DNA from: Microbacterium oryzae
GTDB taxonomy: Bacteria > Actinomycetota > Actinomycetes > Actinomycetales > Microbacteriaceae
Direction: 5' to 3'
NCBI RefSeq assembly: GCF_030406385.1
Contig: NZ_JAUEPM010000002.1
Coordinates: 310,001-374,000 of the forward strand
Length of the DNA: 64,000 nt
The notes below the pieces were generated by a model. It was given only the letters and a program-made list of their open reading frames with translations, ran no database searches and was not told the origin of the DNA. Shown in pieces: positions 33,341 through 41,335 of this stretch; position 1 is the first letter of the stretch; every line of letters starts with the position of its first letter. The translations under genes and the position numbers were made by a program.

Positions 33341-34685
33341 CGACGGTCCCCGCGGCGATGGTGTGGCCATCCGTCGGCCGGATGACGAGGAACGAGCCGG
33401 ACTGCCGGGACACGCGGTAGGGCTCGAGCGGCAGGGCCTCGGCGAGGCGGATGCGCGCACGGCCGATCTCGTTGGCGTTCAGCCGATCGGCGGGCACGTG
33501 CGCGAGCGAGTCGAGGTCGCGTCGCTCGAGGATCTCCTCGACGATCGCCTGGACCGTCTTCGTGCCGTGCTTGACGAGCACGCGCGCGCCCTGGATGAGC
33601 GGGCGCTCGTCGAGGAGGAACAGCTGCGCGTCGATCTCGCGGGCGAGCTCGGGCGCCGCCTCCTCCGCGACGAGCACGCTGCCGCGCGCGGCGTCGACGT
33701 CGTCGGCGAGGCGGATGGCGACGGACTGTCCGGCCGAGGCGATCTCGACCTCGGTGCCGGCGATCTCCACGGCCGTGACGGTCGTGACGATGTCGGTCGG
33801 CAGCACGCGCACGCGGTCGCCGGGGCGGACGACGCCGGATGCGATCCGCCCGGCCGACGCCCGGTAGTCGCGCAGGCGCTCCACCGCGCCGGGGTCGGCC
33901 GCGACCACGTCGGGCGACAGCCCGCCCTGCGGGCGCAGCACGAGCTGCACGGGGAGGCGGAACGGCTCGAGCCCGCGCTCCTCCGCGTCGGCGCCCGGCA
34001 GCTCCTCGAGGAGCTGCAGCAGCGACGGCCCGGTGTACCAGGGCGTGCGCGGTGAGCGCTCGACGATGTTGTCGCCCTCGAGCGCCGACACCGGCAGCAC
34101 GTGCACGTCGGCGATGCCGAGCTCGGCCGTCACCTCGCGCACCTGCTGCGCCACGGGTGCGAACGCGTCCTCCGCATAGTCGAGGAGGTCGATCTTGTTC
34201 ACGGCGACGATGACGTGCGGCACCCGCAGGAGCGCCGTCACCGCGAGGTGGCGCCGCGTCTGCTCGAGCACGCCCTTGCGTCCGTCGATGAGCACCACGA
34301 CGGCGTCGGCGGTCGTCGCGCCGGTGACCATGTTGCGCGTGTACTGCACGTGCCCGGGGCAGTCCGCGAGGATGAAGCTGCGCTCGGGCGTCGCGAAGTA
34401 CCGGTAGGCGACATCGATCGTGATGCCCTGCTCGCGCTCGGCGCGCAGACCGTCGGTCAGCAGCGCGAAGTCGATGCCCTCGGCCCCGGCGAAGCCGCGC
34501 TCGCGGGAGGTGCGGGCGACCTGCTCGAGCTGGTCCGCCAGGATGGCCTTGGAATCGTGGAGAAGCCTGCCCACGAGGGTGGACTTGCCGTCGTCCACGG
34601 ACCCCGCGGTGGCGAACCGGAACAGGGTGGAGGGCGCGAGCGCGGTGCTCGCGGCGAGCTCTGTCGTGTCGATCGTGGTGCTCAT
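33333..34685 (-). CDS. cysN: Sulfate adenylyltransferase subunit 1 (GTPase)
   Basis: A 450-residue EF-Tu-like GTPase that drives ATP sulfurylase with CysD. G1 is AGSVDDGKSTLVGRLL (27-42), G3 is DCPGHVQYTRNM, G4 is NKIDLLDY, and the GITIDVAYRYF switch is in front of G3. Two beta-barrel domains follow. The length shows a CysN without the C-terminal APS kinase (CysC) domain. This fits a pathway that reduces APS directly. The ATG at 34685 overlaps the cysD stop by one base. Confidence 0.95.
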   Translation of the reverse strand: MSTTIDTTELAASTALAPSTLFRFATAGSVDDGKSTLVGRLLHDSKAILADQLEQVARTSRERGFAGAEGIDFALLTDGLRAEREQGITIDVAYRYFATPERSFILADCPGHVQYTRNMVTGATTADAVVVLIDGRKGVLEQTRRHLAVTALLRVPHVIVAVNKIDLLDYAEDAFAPVAQQVREVTAELGIADVHVLPVSALEGDNIVERSPRTPWYTGPSLLQLLEELPGADAEERGLEPFRLPVQLVLRPQGGLSPDVVAADPGAVERLRDYRASAGRIASGVVRPGDRVRVLPTDIVTTVTAVEIAGTEVEIASAGQSVAIRLADDVDAARGSVLVAEEAAPELAREIDAQLFLLDERPLIQGARVLVKHGTKTVQAIVEEILERRDLDSLAHVPADRLNANEIGRARIRLAEALPLEPYRVSRQSGSFLVIRPTDGHTIAAGTVGE

Positions 34686-35662
34686 CAGAAGTATCCGTTC
34701 TTCTTGCGGTCTTCCATGGCCGCTTCGCTGATCCGGTCGTCGGCGCGGGTGGCGCCGCGCTCGGTGAGTGTGGACACGGCGACCTCGGCGACGATGTCGG
34801 CGATGCCGGCGGAGGCGGACTCGACGGCGCCCGTGCAGCTCATATCGCCCACCGTGCGGTAGCGGACGGTGCGACGCTCCACCGTCTCGTCGGGACGCGG
34901 CTCCGAGAACGCGCCCACGGCCATCCACATGCCGTCGCGGCGATACACCTCGCGCTCGTGCGCGAAGTACAGGGGCGGGAGGGCGATGCTCCCGCGCTCG
35001 ATGTAGCGCCAGATGTCGAGCTCGGTCCAGTTCGAGATCGGGAAGACCCGCACGTGCTGGCCGGGAGTGTGGCGGCCGTTGTAGAGGCTCCACAGCTCGG
35101 GACGCTGGTTGCGCGGGTCCCACTGGCCGAACTCGTCGCGGAGGGAGAAGATGCGCTCCTTCGCCCTGGCCTTGTCCTCGTCGCGTCGCGCGCCGCCGAA
35201 GACCGCGTCGTGGCGTCCCGCGGCGATCGCGTCGAGAAGCGGCTGCGTCTGCAGGGGGTTGCGCGTGCCATCCGCCCGCTCGAGGAGGCGCCCGTCGTCG
35301 AGGTAGTCCTGCACGCGCGCGACCTCGAGGTGGAGGCCGAGGCGGGCCACGGTCTCATCGCGGAAGCGGATGACCTCGGGGAAGTTGTGCCCCGTATCGA
35401 CGTGCAGCACCGAGAACGGCACGCGACCGGGCAGGAACGCCTTGGCCGCCAGGTGCAGCACGACGACCGAGTCCTTGCCGCCGGAGAAGAGCAGCACAGG
35501 GCGCTCGAACTCCGCGACGACCTCGCGGATGACGTGGATGGCCTCGGCCTCGAGCAGGTCGAGGGTCGACAGGCGGGCGGATGGCTCCTCGGCGGTCGGC
35601 CCCGTTTCGTCTCGCTCCGCTCGCTCAATGACCGGGAGGCTGGTGACGGTGATGTCGCTCAT
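34685..35662 (-). CDS. cysD: Sulfate adenylyltransferase subunit 2
   Basis: A 325-residue PP-loop enzyme that makes APS from ATP and sulfate. LLFSGGKDSVVVLHL is the PP-loop, followed by HVDTGHNFPEVIRFRD and GGARRDEDKARAKER. The N terminus up to STLDLLEAEAIHVIREV is about 30 residues; residues about 10-20 (PVIERAERDETG) are encoded by a half copy of the family 1 repeat (35605-35635). So a dispersed repeat has become part of the coding sequence. The ATG at 35662 overlaps cysH (ATGA). Confidence 0.95.
   Translation of the reverse strand: MSDITVTSLPVIERAERDETGPTAEEPSARLSTLDLLEAEAIHVIREVVAEFERPVLLFSGGKDSVVVLHLAAKAFLPGRVPFSVLHVDTGHNFPEVIRFRDETVARLGLHLEVARVQDYLDDGRLLERADGTRNPLQTQPLLDAIAAGRHDAVFGGARRDEDKARAKERIFSLRDEFGQWDPRNQRPELWSLYNGRHTPGQHVRVFPISNWTELDIWRYIERGSIALPPLYFAHEREVYRRDGMWMAVGAFSEPRPDETVERRTVRYRTVGDMSCTGAVESASAGIADIVAEVAVSTLTERGATRADDRISEAAMEDRKKNGYF
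35605..35635. repeat. Family 1 repeat half unit inside cysD
   Basis: TTTCGTCTCGCTCCGCTCGC then TCAATGACCGG: it matches the half units at 38380-38499 except for a changed end. It encodes CysD residues about 10-20, in the variable head before the conserved enzyme. Confidence 0.85.
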
Positions 35663-36402
35663 GTGTGGAGTCCGCATTCGGTCTTGTCGAGTCCGGCCCA
35701 GCGGCCGGAGCGGGGGTCTTCGCCCGGGGCGACGGGCTTCGTGCAGGGGCGGCATCCGATGGACGGATAGCCGAAGTCGAGCAGCAGGTTCATGGGCACG
35801 TCGTGCCGCGACGCGTACGCGCGCAGGTCCTCCCACGACCAGGCCGCCACCGGGTTCACCTTGACGAGGCCGTTCTTCGCGTCCCACGTGACGAGCGGGG
35901 TGCCCGTGCGGGTGGGCGCCTCGTCGCGGCGGACGCCCGTGAACCACACCTCGTATCCCTGGAGGGCGTCGTGGAGCGGCGCGACCTTCCGCAGGGCGCA
36001 GCAGCGGGCGGCGTCGCGGGCGAAGAGGTCGGCGCCGAGCGTCGCCTCCTGCTCCGCGACGGTCTGGTCGGGCAGCACGTCGACGATGCGCACGTCGAGC
36101 CGGCGGGCCACCTCGTCGCGTGTGGCGACGGTCTCGACGAAGTGGTAGCCGGTGTCGAGGAACAGCACGTCGACGCCGGCCAGCTGCTCGGCGACGAGGT
36201 GCGGCAGGGCCGCATCCGCCATGGAGCAGGCGACCGCGGCAGCGCCCGTGTCGAAGGTGCGGGCGACCCACTCCACCACGGCGGCGGGTGTCGCCTCGCG
36301 GTCGGTGAGGCTGCCGAGCTCGGCGGCCCCGGCCTCCGCGATGGCCTGCAGCTCGGCGGCCGAGCGGCGCGTCTGCACGCGCGGGGCGAGGCTGACCGTC
36401 AT
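35659..36402 (-). CDS. cysH: Phosphoadenylyl-/adenylyl-sulfate reductase
   Basis: A 247-residue reductase that converts APS (or PAPS) to sulfite. It has FLDTGYHFVETVATRDEVA, then the cysteine pair in RCCALRKVAPL, a second pair in SIGCRPCTKPV, and the catalytic cysteine in KTECGLH at the C terminus. The two Cys pairs bind a 4Fe-4S cluster and mark the APS-reducing type. No cysC is present, which agrees. The ATG at 36402 overlaps the sulfite reductase stop. Confidence 0.94.
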   Translation of the reverse strand: MTVSLAPRVQTRRSAAELQAIAEAGAAELGSLTDREATPAAVVEWVARTFDTGAAAVACSMADAALPHLVAEQLAGVDVLFLDTGYHFVETVATRDEVARRLDVRIVDVLPDQTVAEQEATLGADLFARDAARCCALRKVAPLHDALQGYEVWFTGVRRDEAPTRTGTPLVTWDAKNGLVKVNPVAAWSWEDLRAYASRHDVPMNLLLDFGYPSIGCRPCTKPVAPGEDPRSGRWAGLDKTECGLHT

Positions 36403-38144
36403 CGCAGCACCTCCTCGTCGACCCGGTGCGCCCACTGCGCGAAGCTCTCCTCGCCGACGCGGCCCTCGGCGAACCGGCTCGCGACGCGCTCGACGTAGTC
36501 CGCGATGCCGGTGGCGGAGACCTTCAATCCGCGCACGGTGCGCCCGAGGCCGGCCTCGTCGCGCTCGTTGGAGGTGAGTCCGCCGCCGAGGTGCACCTGG
36601 TAGCCGGGCACCTTGTTGCCCTCGTCGTCGGTGATGATCTGACCCTTCAACCCGATGTCGGCGGTCTGGATGCGCGCGCACGAGTTCGGGCAGCCGTTGA
36701 CATGCAGGCTGAGGGGCGCGTCGAGGTCGAGGCCCGCGAGGCGCTCCTCGAGCTCGAGCACGGCCTTCCGCGCGTTCTCCTTGGTCTCGACGATGGCGAG
36801 CTTGCAGAACTCGATGCCGGTGCAGGCGATGGTGCCGCGCCGGATGAGGCTCGGCCGGGCGCTCAGCCCCAAGGCGTCGAGCCCCGCGATGAGCGGCTCC
36901 ACGCGATCCTCCTCGATGTCGAGGAAGACGAGCTTCTGGTGCGGCGTCGTGCGCAGACGAGTGGATCCGTGCGCCTCGAGCAGGTCGGCAAGCGCGGTCA
37001 GCTGCTCACCCGACGTGCGCCCGACGATCGGCGTCGCGCCGACGTACCTCCGGCCATCCTTCTGCCGGTGCACGCCGACGTGGTCGCCGATCGTGAGCGG
37101 CTTGGGGGCGGCGGGGCCGTCGGCGAGGCGGTACCCGAGGTACTCGGTCTCGAGCACGTCGCGGAACTTCTCGACGCCCCAGTCCGCGAGCAGGAACTTC
37201 AGCCGCGCCTTGTTGCGCAGGCGCCGGTAGCCGTAGTCGCGGAAGATGCTGGCGACGCCATGCCAGACCTCGGCGACCTGATCGGGGGCGGCCCAGGCCC
37301 CGAGCCGCTCGCCGAGGCGCGGGACGGCCGCGAGCGCGCCGCCCACCCAGACGTCGTAGCCGACGCCGAGCTCGGGATGCGTGACGCCGACGAACGCGAC
37401 GTCGTTGATCTCGTGGACGACGTCCTGGCTCGGGTGCCCCGTGATCGCGGTCTTGAACTTGCGGGGGAGGTTCGCGAGCTCCGGGTCGCCGATGAAGCGG
37501 CTCGTGATCTCGTCGATCTGCGGCGTCGGGTCGATGAGCTCGTCGGCGGCGATGCCGGCGACGGGGGAGCCGAGCACGACGCGCGGGACGTCGCCGCAGG
37601 CCTCGGTGGTCGCCAGGCCGACGGCCTCGAGGCGGCGCCAGATCTCCGGCACGTCCTCGACGCGCACCCAGTGCAGCTGGATGTTCTGCCGATCGGTGAG
37701 GTCCGCGGTGCCGCGGGCGAAGTCCGTCGAGATGCCCCCGATCGTGCGCAGCTGCTCGGTTGTCAGCTGTCCGCCGTCGATCCGGACCCGCAGCATGAAG
37801 TACTCGTCCTCGAGCTCGTGCGGTTCGAGAGTGGCGGTCTTCCCGCCGTCGATTCCGGGCTTCCGCTGGGTGTAGAGGCCCCACCACCGGAAGCGCCCGT
37901 GCAGGTCCGTCGGGTCGATGGAGGCGAACCCGCCCTGCGCGTACACGTTCTCGATGCGCTCGCGCACGTTCAGGCCGCTGTCGTCCTGCTTGAACTGCTC
38001 GTTCGCGTTCAGAGGCTCGGTGCCGTCGATCTTCCACTGGCCGTTCGGCTTGTCGGATGGCCGGGGCGGGCGGATGCGCGCACCGCGCGCCGGTGCCGCG
38101 GCCGTCGCGGCCCGCGTCTCGGTCTCGCTCTCGCTCAGGGTCAT
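36399..38144 (-). CDS. Ferredoxin-dependent sulfite (nitrite) reductase
   Basis: A 581-residue sirohaem protein that reduces sulfite to sulfide with six electrons. Two ferredoxin-like halves are seen; DLTDRQNIQLHWVRVEDVPE lies in the first, and the sirohaem and 4Fe-4S ligands are in TIACTGIEFCKLA and VNGCPNSCARIQTADIGL (C-x5-C and C-x3-C). The length and the SirA-type pattern fit the actinobacterial ferredoxin enzyme; the operon context decides for sulfite rather than nitrite. The ATG at 38144 is preceded by GGAGA, which sits inside a degraded family 1 repeat half (38145-38162). First gene of the operon. Confidence 0.93.
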   Translation of the reverse strand: MTLSESETETRAATAAAPARGARIRPPRPSDKPNGQWKIDGTEPLNANEQFKQDDSGLNVRERIENVYAQGGFASIDPTDLHGRFRWWGLYTQRKPGIDGGKTATLEPHELEDEYFMLRVRIDGGQLTTEQLRTIGGISTDFARGTADLTDRQNIQLHWVRVEDVPEIWRRLEAVGLATTEACGDVPRVVLGSPVAGIAADELIDPTPQIDEITSRFIGDPELANLPRKFKTAITGHPSQDVVHEINDVAFVGVTHPELGVGYDVWVGGALAAVPRLGERLGAWAAPDQVAEVWHGVASIFRDYGYRRLRNKARLKFLLADWGVEKFRDVLETEYLGYRLADGPAAPKPLTIGDHVGVHRQKDGRRYVGATPIVGRTSGEQLTALADLLEAHGSTRLRTTPHQKLVFLDIEEDRVEPLIAGLDALGLSARPSLIRRGTIACTGIEFCKLAIVETKENARKAVLELEERLAGLDLDAPLSLHVNGCPNSCARIQTADIGLKGQIITDDEGNKVPGYQVHLGGGLTSNERDEAGLGRTVRGLKVSATGIADYVERVASRFAEGRVGEESFAQWAHRVDEEVLR

Positions 38145-38218
38145 GCTCGTCTCCGCTCGCTGAATGTGGGTCGAGCCTAGGGAGCGCGTCCGGCGCCGCC
38201 GAGGGGTGCCGCAACACC

Positions 38219-38256
38219 CCGTCATACGTTCCGACACACGGCGTCACACACCGTCA
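38219..38256 (-). promoter_or_regulatory. Phased TGACGG-like sites before the sulfate assimilation operon
   Basis: Read on the minus strand: CCGTGACGG (ending upstream at 38256), GTGTGACGCC (38246) and GTATGACGGGG (38224). The cores are spaced 10 and 22 bp, near whole helical turns, and lie about 75-112 bp before the start codon. Compare the trio at 29791-29830. A TAGGCT -10-like box is at 38174-38179. Confidence 0.5.
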
Positions 38257-38285
38257 CGGGAGTACATCTGAGCCCTCGGCCGTCG

Positions 38286-38561
38286 TTTCGTCTCGCTTCG
38301 CTCGCTCAACGTCCGGGGTGCGACCGAGCGCCGGCGAGGGAGACGAAACGCGGTGACCGGTGTCGAGAGCCGGTGCCGTCGTTTCGTCTCGCTCCGCTCG
38401 CTCAACGTCCGGGTGGTTGCGTCGTTTCGTCTCGCTCCGCTCGCTCGACGTCCGGGGTGGTTGCGTCGTTTCGTCTCGCTCCGCTCGCTCAACGTCCGGG
38501 GTGGTTGCGTCCCCCGTCTCGGACGTTGAGCGACCGAGCGCCGGCGAGGGAGACGAAACGC
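38286..38561. repeat. Family 1 inverted-repeat cluster, second location
   Basis: Forward half units at 38286-38315, 38380-38411, 38423-38454 and 38468-38499 (TTTCGTCTCGCT then CGCTCGCTCAACGTCCGG), and reverse half units at about 38330-38350 and 38519-38561 (GGACGTTGAGCGACCGAGCG to GAGACGAAACG). The stretch between the sulfate operon and the next membrane gene is 454 bp and holds no gene, only this cluster and the operon promoter. Confidence 0.9.
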
Positions 38562-38598
38562 GGTGACCCGGCCTCAGCTCCCGGCCCCGGCCATCCGC

Positions 38599-39087
38599 TC
38601 AGTCGAGGCCGCGACCATCCGAACCGAGCGCGGCCCGCGGGAGGAAGGTCGGCCGGCGGTCGAGTCGGTCGGCCCGCGCGAAGGCGTGCCGACGCCCGAG
38701 GGCGACCGAGCCGCCGGCGAGGGCGATCGTCACCAGGCCCAGCGTCGAGAAGGTGAGCCCGAAGCCGTGGTTCAGGGCGTCGAGGAGGCGGACGGCGGCG
38801 AAGCCGACCGCGAGACCGTAGAGGGCGAAGACGGCGAGGTGGATCCATCGCGGCCGCACGCCGCGCAGCCCGAATCCGATGAGGGCCGCGACGGGCGTTC
38901 CCACGACCGCGGCGCCGAGGGAGAACGAGACCGAGTACATCAGCGCGAACACCGCGGCGGCCTGCATGGACAGCGCGTAGAAGACGGTCGAGGAGCCGAG
39001 AAACCAGAGGACCGCGCACAGGGCTCCGAACAGCAGCTCGCCGCGGGTGAAGGCAGCGGGGCGCTCGGGCGTGCGCGGCGACGGCAT
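38599..39087 (-). CDS. Membrane protein, 162 residues
   Basis: No known family is recognised. Four predicted helices: LLFGALCAVLWFLGSSTVFY, then AAAVFALMYSVSFSLGAAVV, IHLAVFALYGLAVGFAA and STLGLVTIALAGGSVAL. The C terminus is basic and Arg-rich (about 135-162). The ATG at 39087 has TACGCT exactly 6 nt upstream, which decides this start over an upstream one with a long Arg-rich head. It is divergent from the histidine kinase gene; both are apparently leaderless and only 73 bp apart. Confidence 0.78.
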   Translation of the reverse strand: MPSPRTPERPAAFTRGELLFGALCAVLWFLGSSTVFYALSMQAAAVFALMYSVSFSLGAAVVGTPVAALIGFGLRGVRPRWIHLAVFALYGLAVGFAAVRLLDALNHGFGLTFSTLGLVTIALAGGSVALGRRHAFARADRLDRRPTFLPRAALGSDGRGLD

Positions 39088-39093
39088 ACCGCG

Positions 39094-39099
39094 AGCGTA
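39094..39099 (-). promoter_or_regulatory. -10 box TACGCT of leaderless gene 39087
   Basis: On the minus strand TACGCT, CGCGGT, then the ATG. It lies 48 bp from the divergent -10 box of the kinase gene. Confidence 0.55.
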
Positions 39100-39147
39100 T
39101 CGGGCGGGATACATCCGCAGACGGATGCCGCGGACCGGCGGCCCTCG

Positions 39148-39153
39148 TAACGT
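39148..39153 (+). promoter_or_regulatory. -10 box TAACGT of leaderless gene 39161
   Basis: TAACGT, then two adjacent ATG codons 4 and 7 nt later. The second fits the spacing seen elsewhere in the window. Confidence 0.55.
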
Positions 39154-39160
39154 GGAGATG

Positions 39161-40417
39161 ATGGACGAGCTGCAGACGGACACGCTGGGAACACGCTTGC
39201 GTGGACTCTTCCGCCCGGTGTCGACGGCGCAGTGGATCGTCGACGGGGTCGTCGGGGCGTTCTTCCTGCTCGGATCGGCCGTCCTCCTGCCGACCTACTA
39301 CGAGGGCTTCCTGATCGCCACGGGGCTCATGACGCTGACGTTCATGACCGCGGCGCTCATGCTGAGCCGCTGCTCCCCGCCTCTCGCGCTCACGGTCGCA
39401 TGGCTCGGAGCGGTCGCGCAGATGGCGACCGGCCAGCAGCCGATGGCGGCGAATCTCGCGATCTTCGTGGTGCTGTTCGCGACCGCGGCGTACGGCTCCC
39501 GGTTCGTGTTCTGGGCCGGGTTCGTGTCGGCGTTCCTCGGGGCGCTCCTCATCGCGCTGTATCTGTTCCTGCTGGCACCGGGGCTGTCGGGCGTCGGCAT
39601 CGTCACACCCGATGTGTGGACGCAGGACTCGACCTTCGCGTTCCTGTTCTCGATCGCCCTCGTCTTCGGCTTCTCGGTGTTCAGCCTGCTGCTGGCGTGG
39701 ACGCTCGGCGCGCTCTTCCGCGTCGTCATCCGCAACCGCGAGACCCGCCGCGCGCAGCTCGTGGCCGAGGAGCGGGCGACAGCGGAAGAGGAGCGCGGTC
39801 GCATCGCCCGCGACATGCATGACGTCGTCGCGCACTCGCTCGCGGTCGTCATCGCGCAGGCCGACGGCGCCCGCTACGCCGCGGGCGCCGATCCGGACGC
39901 GGCTGCCGCGGCCCTGAAGACGATCAGCCAGACCGCGCGCTCGGCGCTGTCCGACGTCCGGATGCTGCTCACGCAGATGCGTCACAGCCAGGCGGAGGGT
40001 CCGCAGCCGACGATCGCCGACCTCGAGGAGCTCTACGCGCAGGTGCGGGCGGCCGGCGTCGACCTGCGCGTGACCGTGGATCCGGTGCCGCCGGGGGAGC
40101 CGCCGGCGTCGGTGCAGCTCGCCGCGTATCGGATCCTGCAGGAGGCCACCACCAACGCCCTCCGTCACGGTGACGGCGGTCCCGTGGATGTGCACCTCGC
40201 GTGGCTGTCCGATCACGTCGCGCTGCAGGTGCGGAACGGCCGCGCCGCCGACCCCGGGCCCCTCGGTGGCGCTCGCCCCGGCGTGCTGCACGCGCCGCCC
40301 GCGACGACGGGGCACGGGCTCATCGGCATGCGCGAGCGCGCCGACCTGGTCGGCGGCCACCTCGAGGCGGGTCCGGATGGCGAGGGCTGGGTCGTGCGCG
40401 CGACCCTTCCGGTGTGA
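39161..40417 (+). CDS. Sensor histidine kinase, NarL/DesK type
   Basis: A 418-residue membrane kinase. Residues about 20-190 form five or six helices with short loops, so the signal is probably sensed in the membrane. The dimerisation and phosphoacceptor helix is RGRIARDMHDVVAHSLAVVI with His220. The ATPase part has YRILQEATTNALRHG (N box) and GHGLIGMRERADLVGGHLE (G box). It works with the response regulator encoded 201 bp downstream. Between the two genes lie two tandem palindromes. The nearby ABC system (42179-44496) may be the target, as in many antimicrobial-peptide or cell-envelope stress modules, but this is inferred. Confidence 0.9.
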   Translation: MDELQTDTLGTRLRGLFRPVSTAQWIVDGVVGAFFLLGSAVLLPTYYEGFLIATGLMTLTFMTAALMLSRCSPPLALTVAWLGAVAQMATGQQPMAANLAIFVVLFATAAYGSRFVFWAGFVSAFLGALLIALYLFLLAPGLSGVGIVTPDVWTQDSTFAFLFSIALVFGFSVFSLLLAWTLGALFRVVIRNRETRRAQLVAEERATAEEERGRIARDMHDVVAHSLAVVIAQADGARYAAGADPDAAAAALKTISQTARSALSDVRMLLTQMRHSQAEGPQPTIADLEELYAQVRAAGVDLRVTVDPVPPGEPPASVQLAAYRILQEATTNALRHGDGGPVDVHLAWLSDHVALQVRNGRAADPGPLGGARPGVLHAPPATTGHGLIGMRERADLVGGHLEAGPDGEGWVVRATLPV

Positions 40418-40438
40418 GGCGGGCTGGTCGTCGACCCG

Positions 40439-40563
40439 TGTCTCACTTGCGGTGGGTATGAGCGCTGGATGGCGGCACGGAGTGAGACATGGGTGGCGGG
40501 GCGGGTGGGTCGTGTCTCACGTGTGGTGGGTATGAGTGCTGGATGGCGGCACGGAGTGAGACA
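40439..40563. repeat. Two tandem 51-bp palindromic units (family 3)
   Basis: Units at 40439-40489 and 40513-40563, period 74 bp, differing at 3 of 51 positions. Each begins TGTCTCAC and ends GTGAGACA, with GGTATGAG and GCTGGATGGCGGCACGGA between. They fill most of the gap between the kinase and regulator genes. Confidence 0.85.
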
Positions 40564-40618
40564 TGGGGGGCGGGGCTGGCAGGGTGGGAGGCGAAGCGTG
40601 AGGCAAGAGGGAGAGCGG

Positions 40619-41254
40619 ATGATCAGGGTCGTGCTCGTGGATGATCAGGCGCTGTTCCGTGCGGGCATCCGGATGGTCGTGGCCTCGCAGCCCGACCTCG
40701 AGGTCGTGGGCGAGGCGGGCGACGGGCAGGAGGCCATCGCCGTCGTGCGCGCGACGCGTCCGGACGTCGTGCTCATGGACATCCGCATGCCGGTGATGGA
40801 TGGCCTCGCCGCGACCTCGTGCATCCTCACGGAGCCGAACCCGCCCCGGGTGGTCATGCTCACGACGTTCGACCTGGACGAGGCAGCGGCGCGTGCCATC
40901 CGGGAGGGGGCGAGCGGGTTCCTGCTGAAGGACGCCGATCCGGAGTTCCTGCTCGCGGCCATCCGCACCGTGCACGCGGGGTCGTCGGTGATCGCCGCGT
41001 CGGCCACGCGCGAGCTCTTCGCGCACTTCGCCGAGGCGCCGCAACCCGCGCCGCCCGCCTTCGCCCATCTCACCGACCGCGAGAAGGAGATCTTCGCGCT
41101 CGCCGCGCGAGGGCTGAGCAACGCCGAGATCGCGCAGCGCGAGTTCCTCAGTGAGGCGACCGTGAAGACGCACATCAGCCGCATCCTGTCGAAGCTCGCG
41201 CTGCGCGACCGCGTGCAGCTCGTCGTCTTCGCGTTCGAGCATGGGCTCGCCTGA
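40619..41254 (+). CDS. Response regulator, NarL/LuxR type
   Basis: A 211-residue regulator. The receiver domain has the acidic pair D8-D9, the phosphoacceptor Asp54 (VLMDIRMP) and Lys104 (FLLKDAD). The LuxR HTH reads LTDREKEIFALAARGLSNAE then IAQREFLSEATVKTHISRIL (about 143-190). The start at 40619 follows GAGGGAGAG. It pairs with the upstream kinase. A longer open frame upstream runs through the tandem palindromes and is not the true start. Confidence 0.93.
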   Translation: MIRVVLVDDQALFRAGIRMVVASQPDLEVVGEAGDGQEAIAVVRATRPDVVLMDIRMPVMDGLAATSCILTEPNPPRVVMLTTFDLDEAAARAIREGASGFLLKDADPEFLLAAIRTVHAGSSVIAASATRELFAHFAEAPQPAPPAFAHLTDREKEIFALAARGLSNAEIAQREFLSEATVKTHISRILSKLALRDRVQLVVFAFEHGLA

Positions 41255-41282
41255 AGCGTTCATCGCGTTCGTGTGACGACCC

Positions 41283-41311
41283 TTACGAGGCGGCGAGCCG
41301 CGGAGTATCTT
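41283..41311 (+). promoter_or_regulatory. Possible promoter of the lipoprotein gene
   Basis: TTACGA at 41283-41288, a 17-bp spacer, and TATCTT at 41306-41311. The ATG follows 24 bp later with its own ribosome site. Confidence 0.5.
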
Positions 41312-41335
41312 CATCCGCACGACGGAGGTGGAGCG

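Noticed and set aside
38244..38566. Small SERSETK-type proteins encoded in the repeat cluster
   Set aside because: They are translations of the palindromic repeat itself, occur in both directions, and lack start signals.
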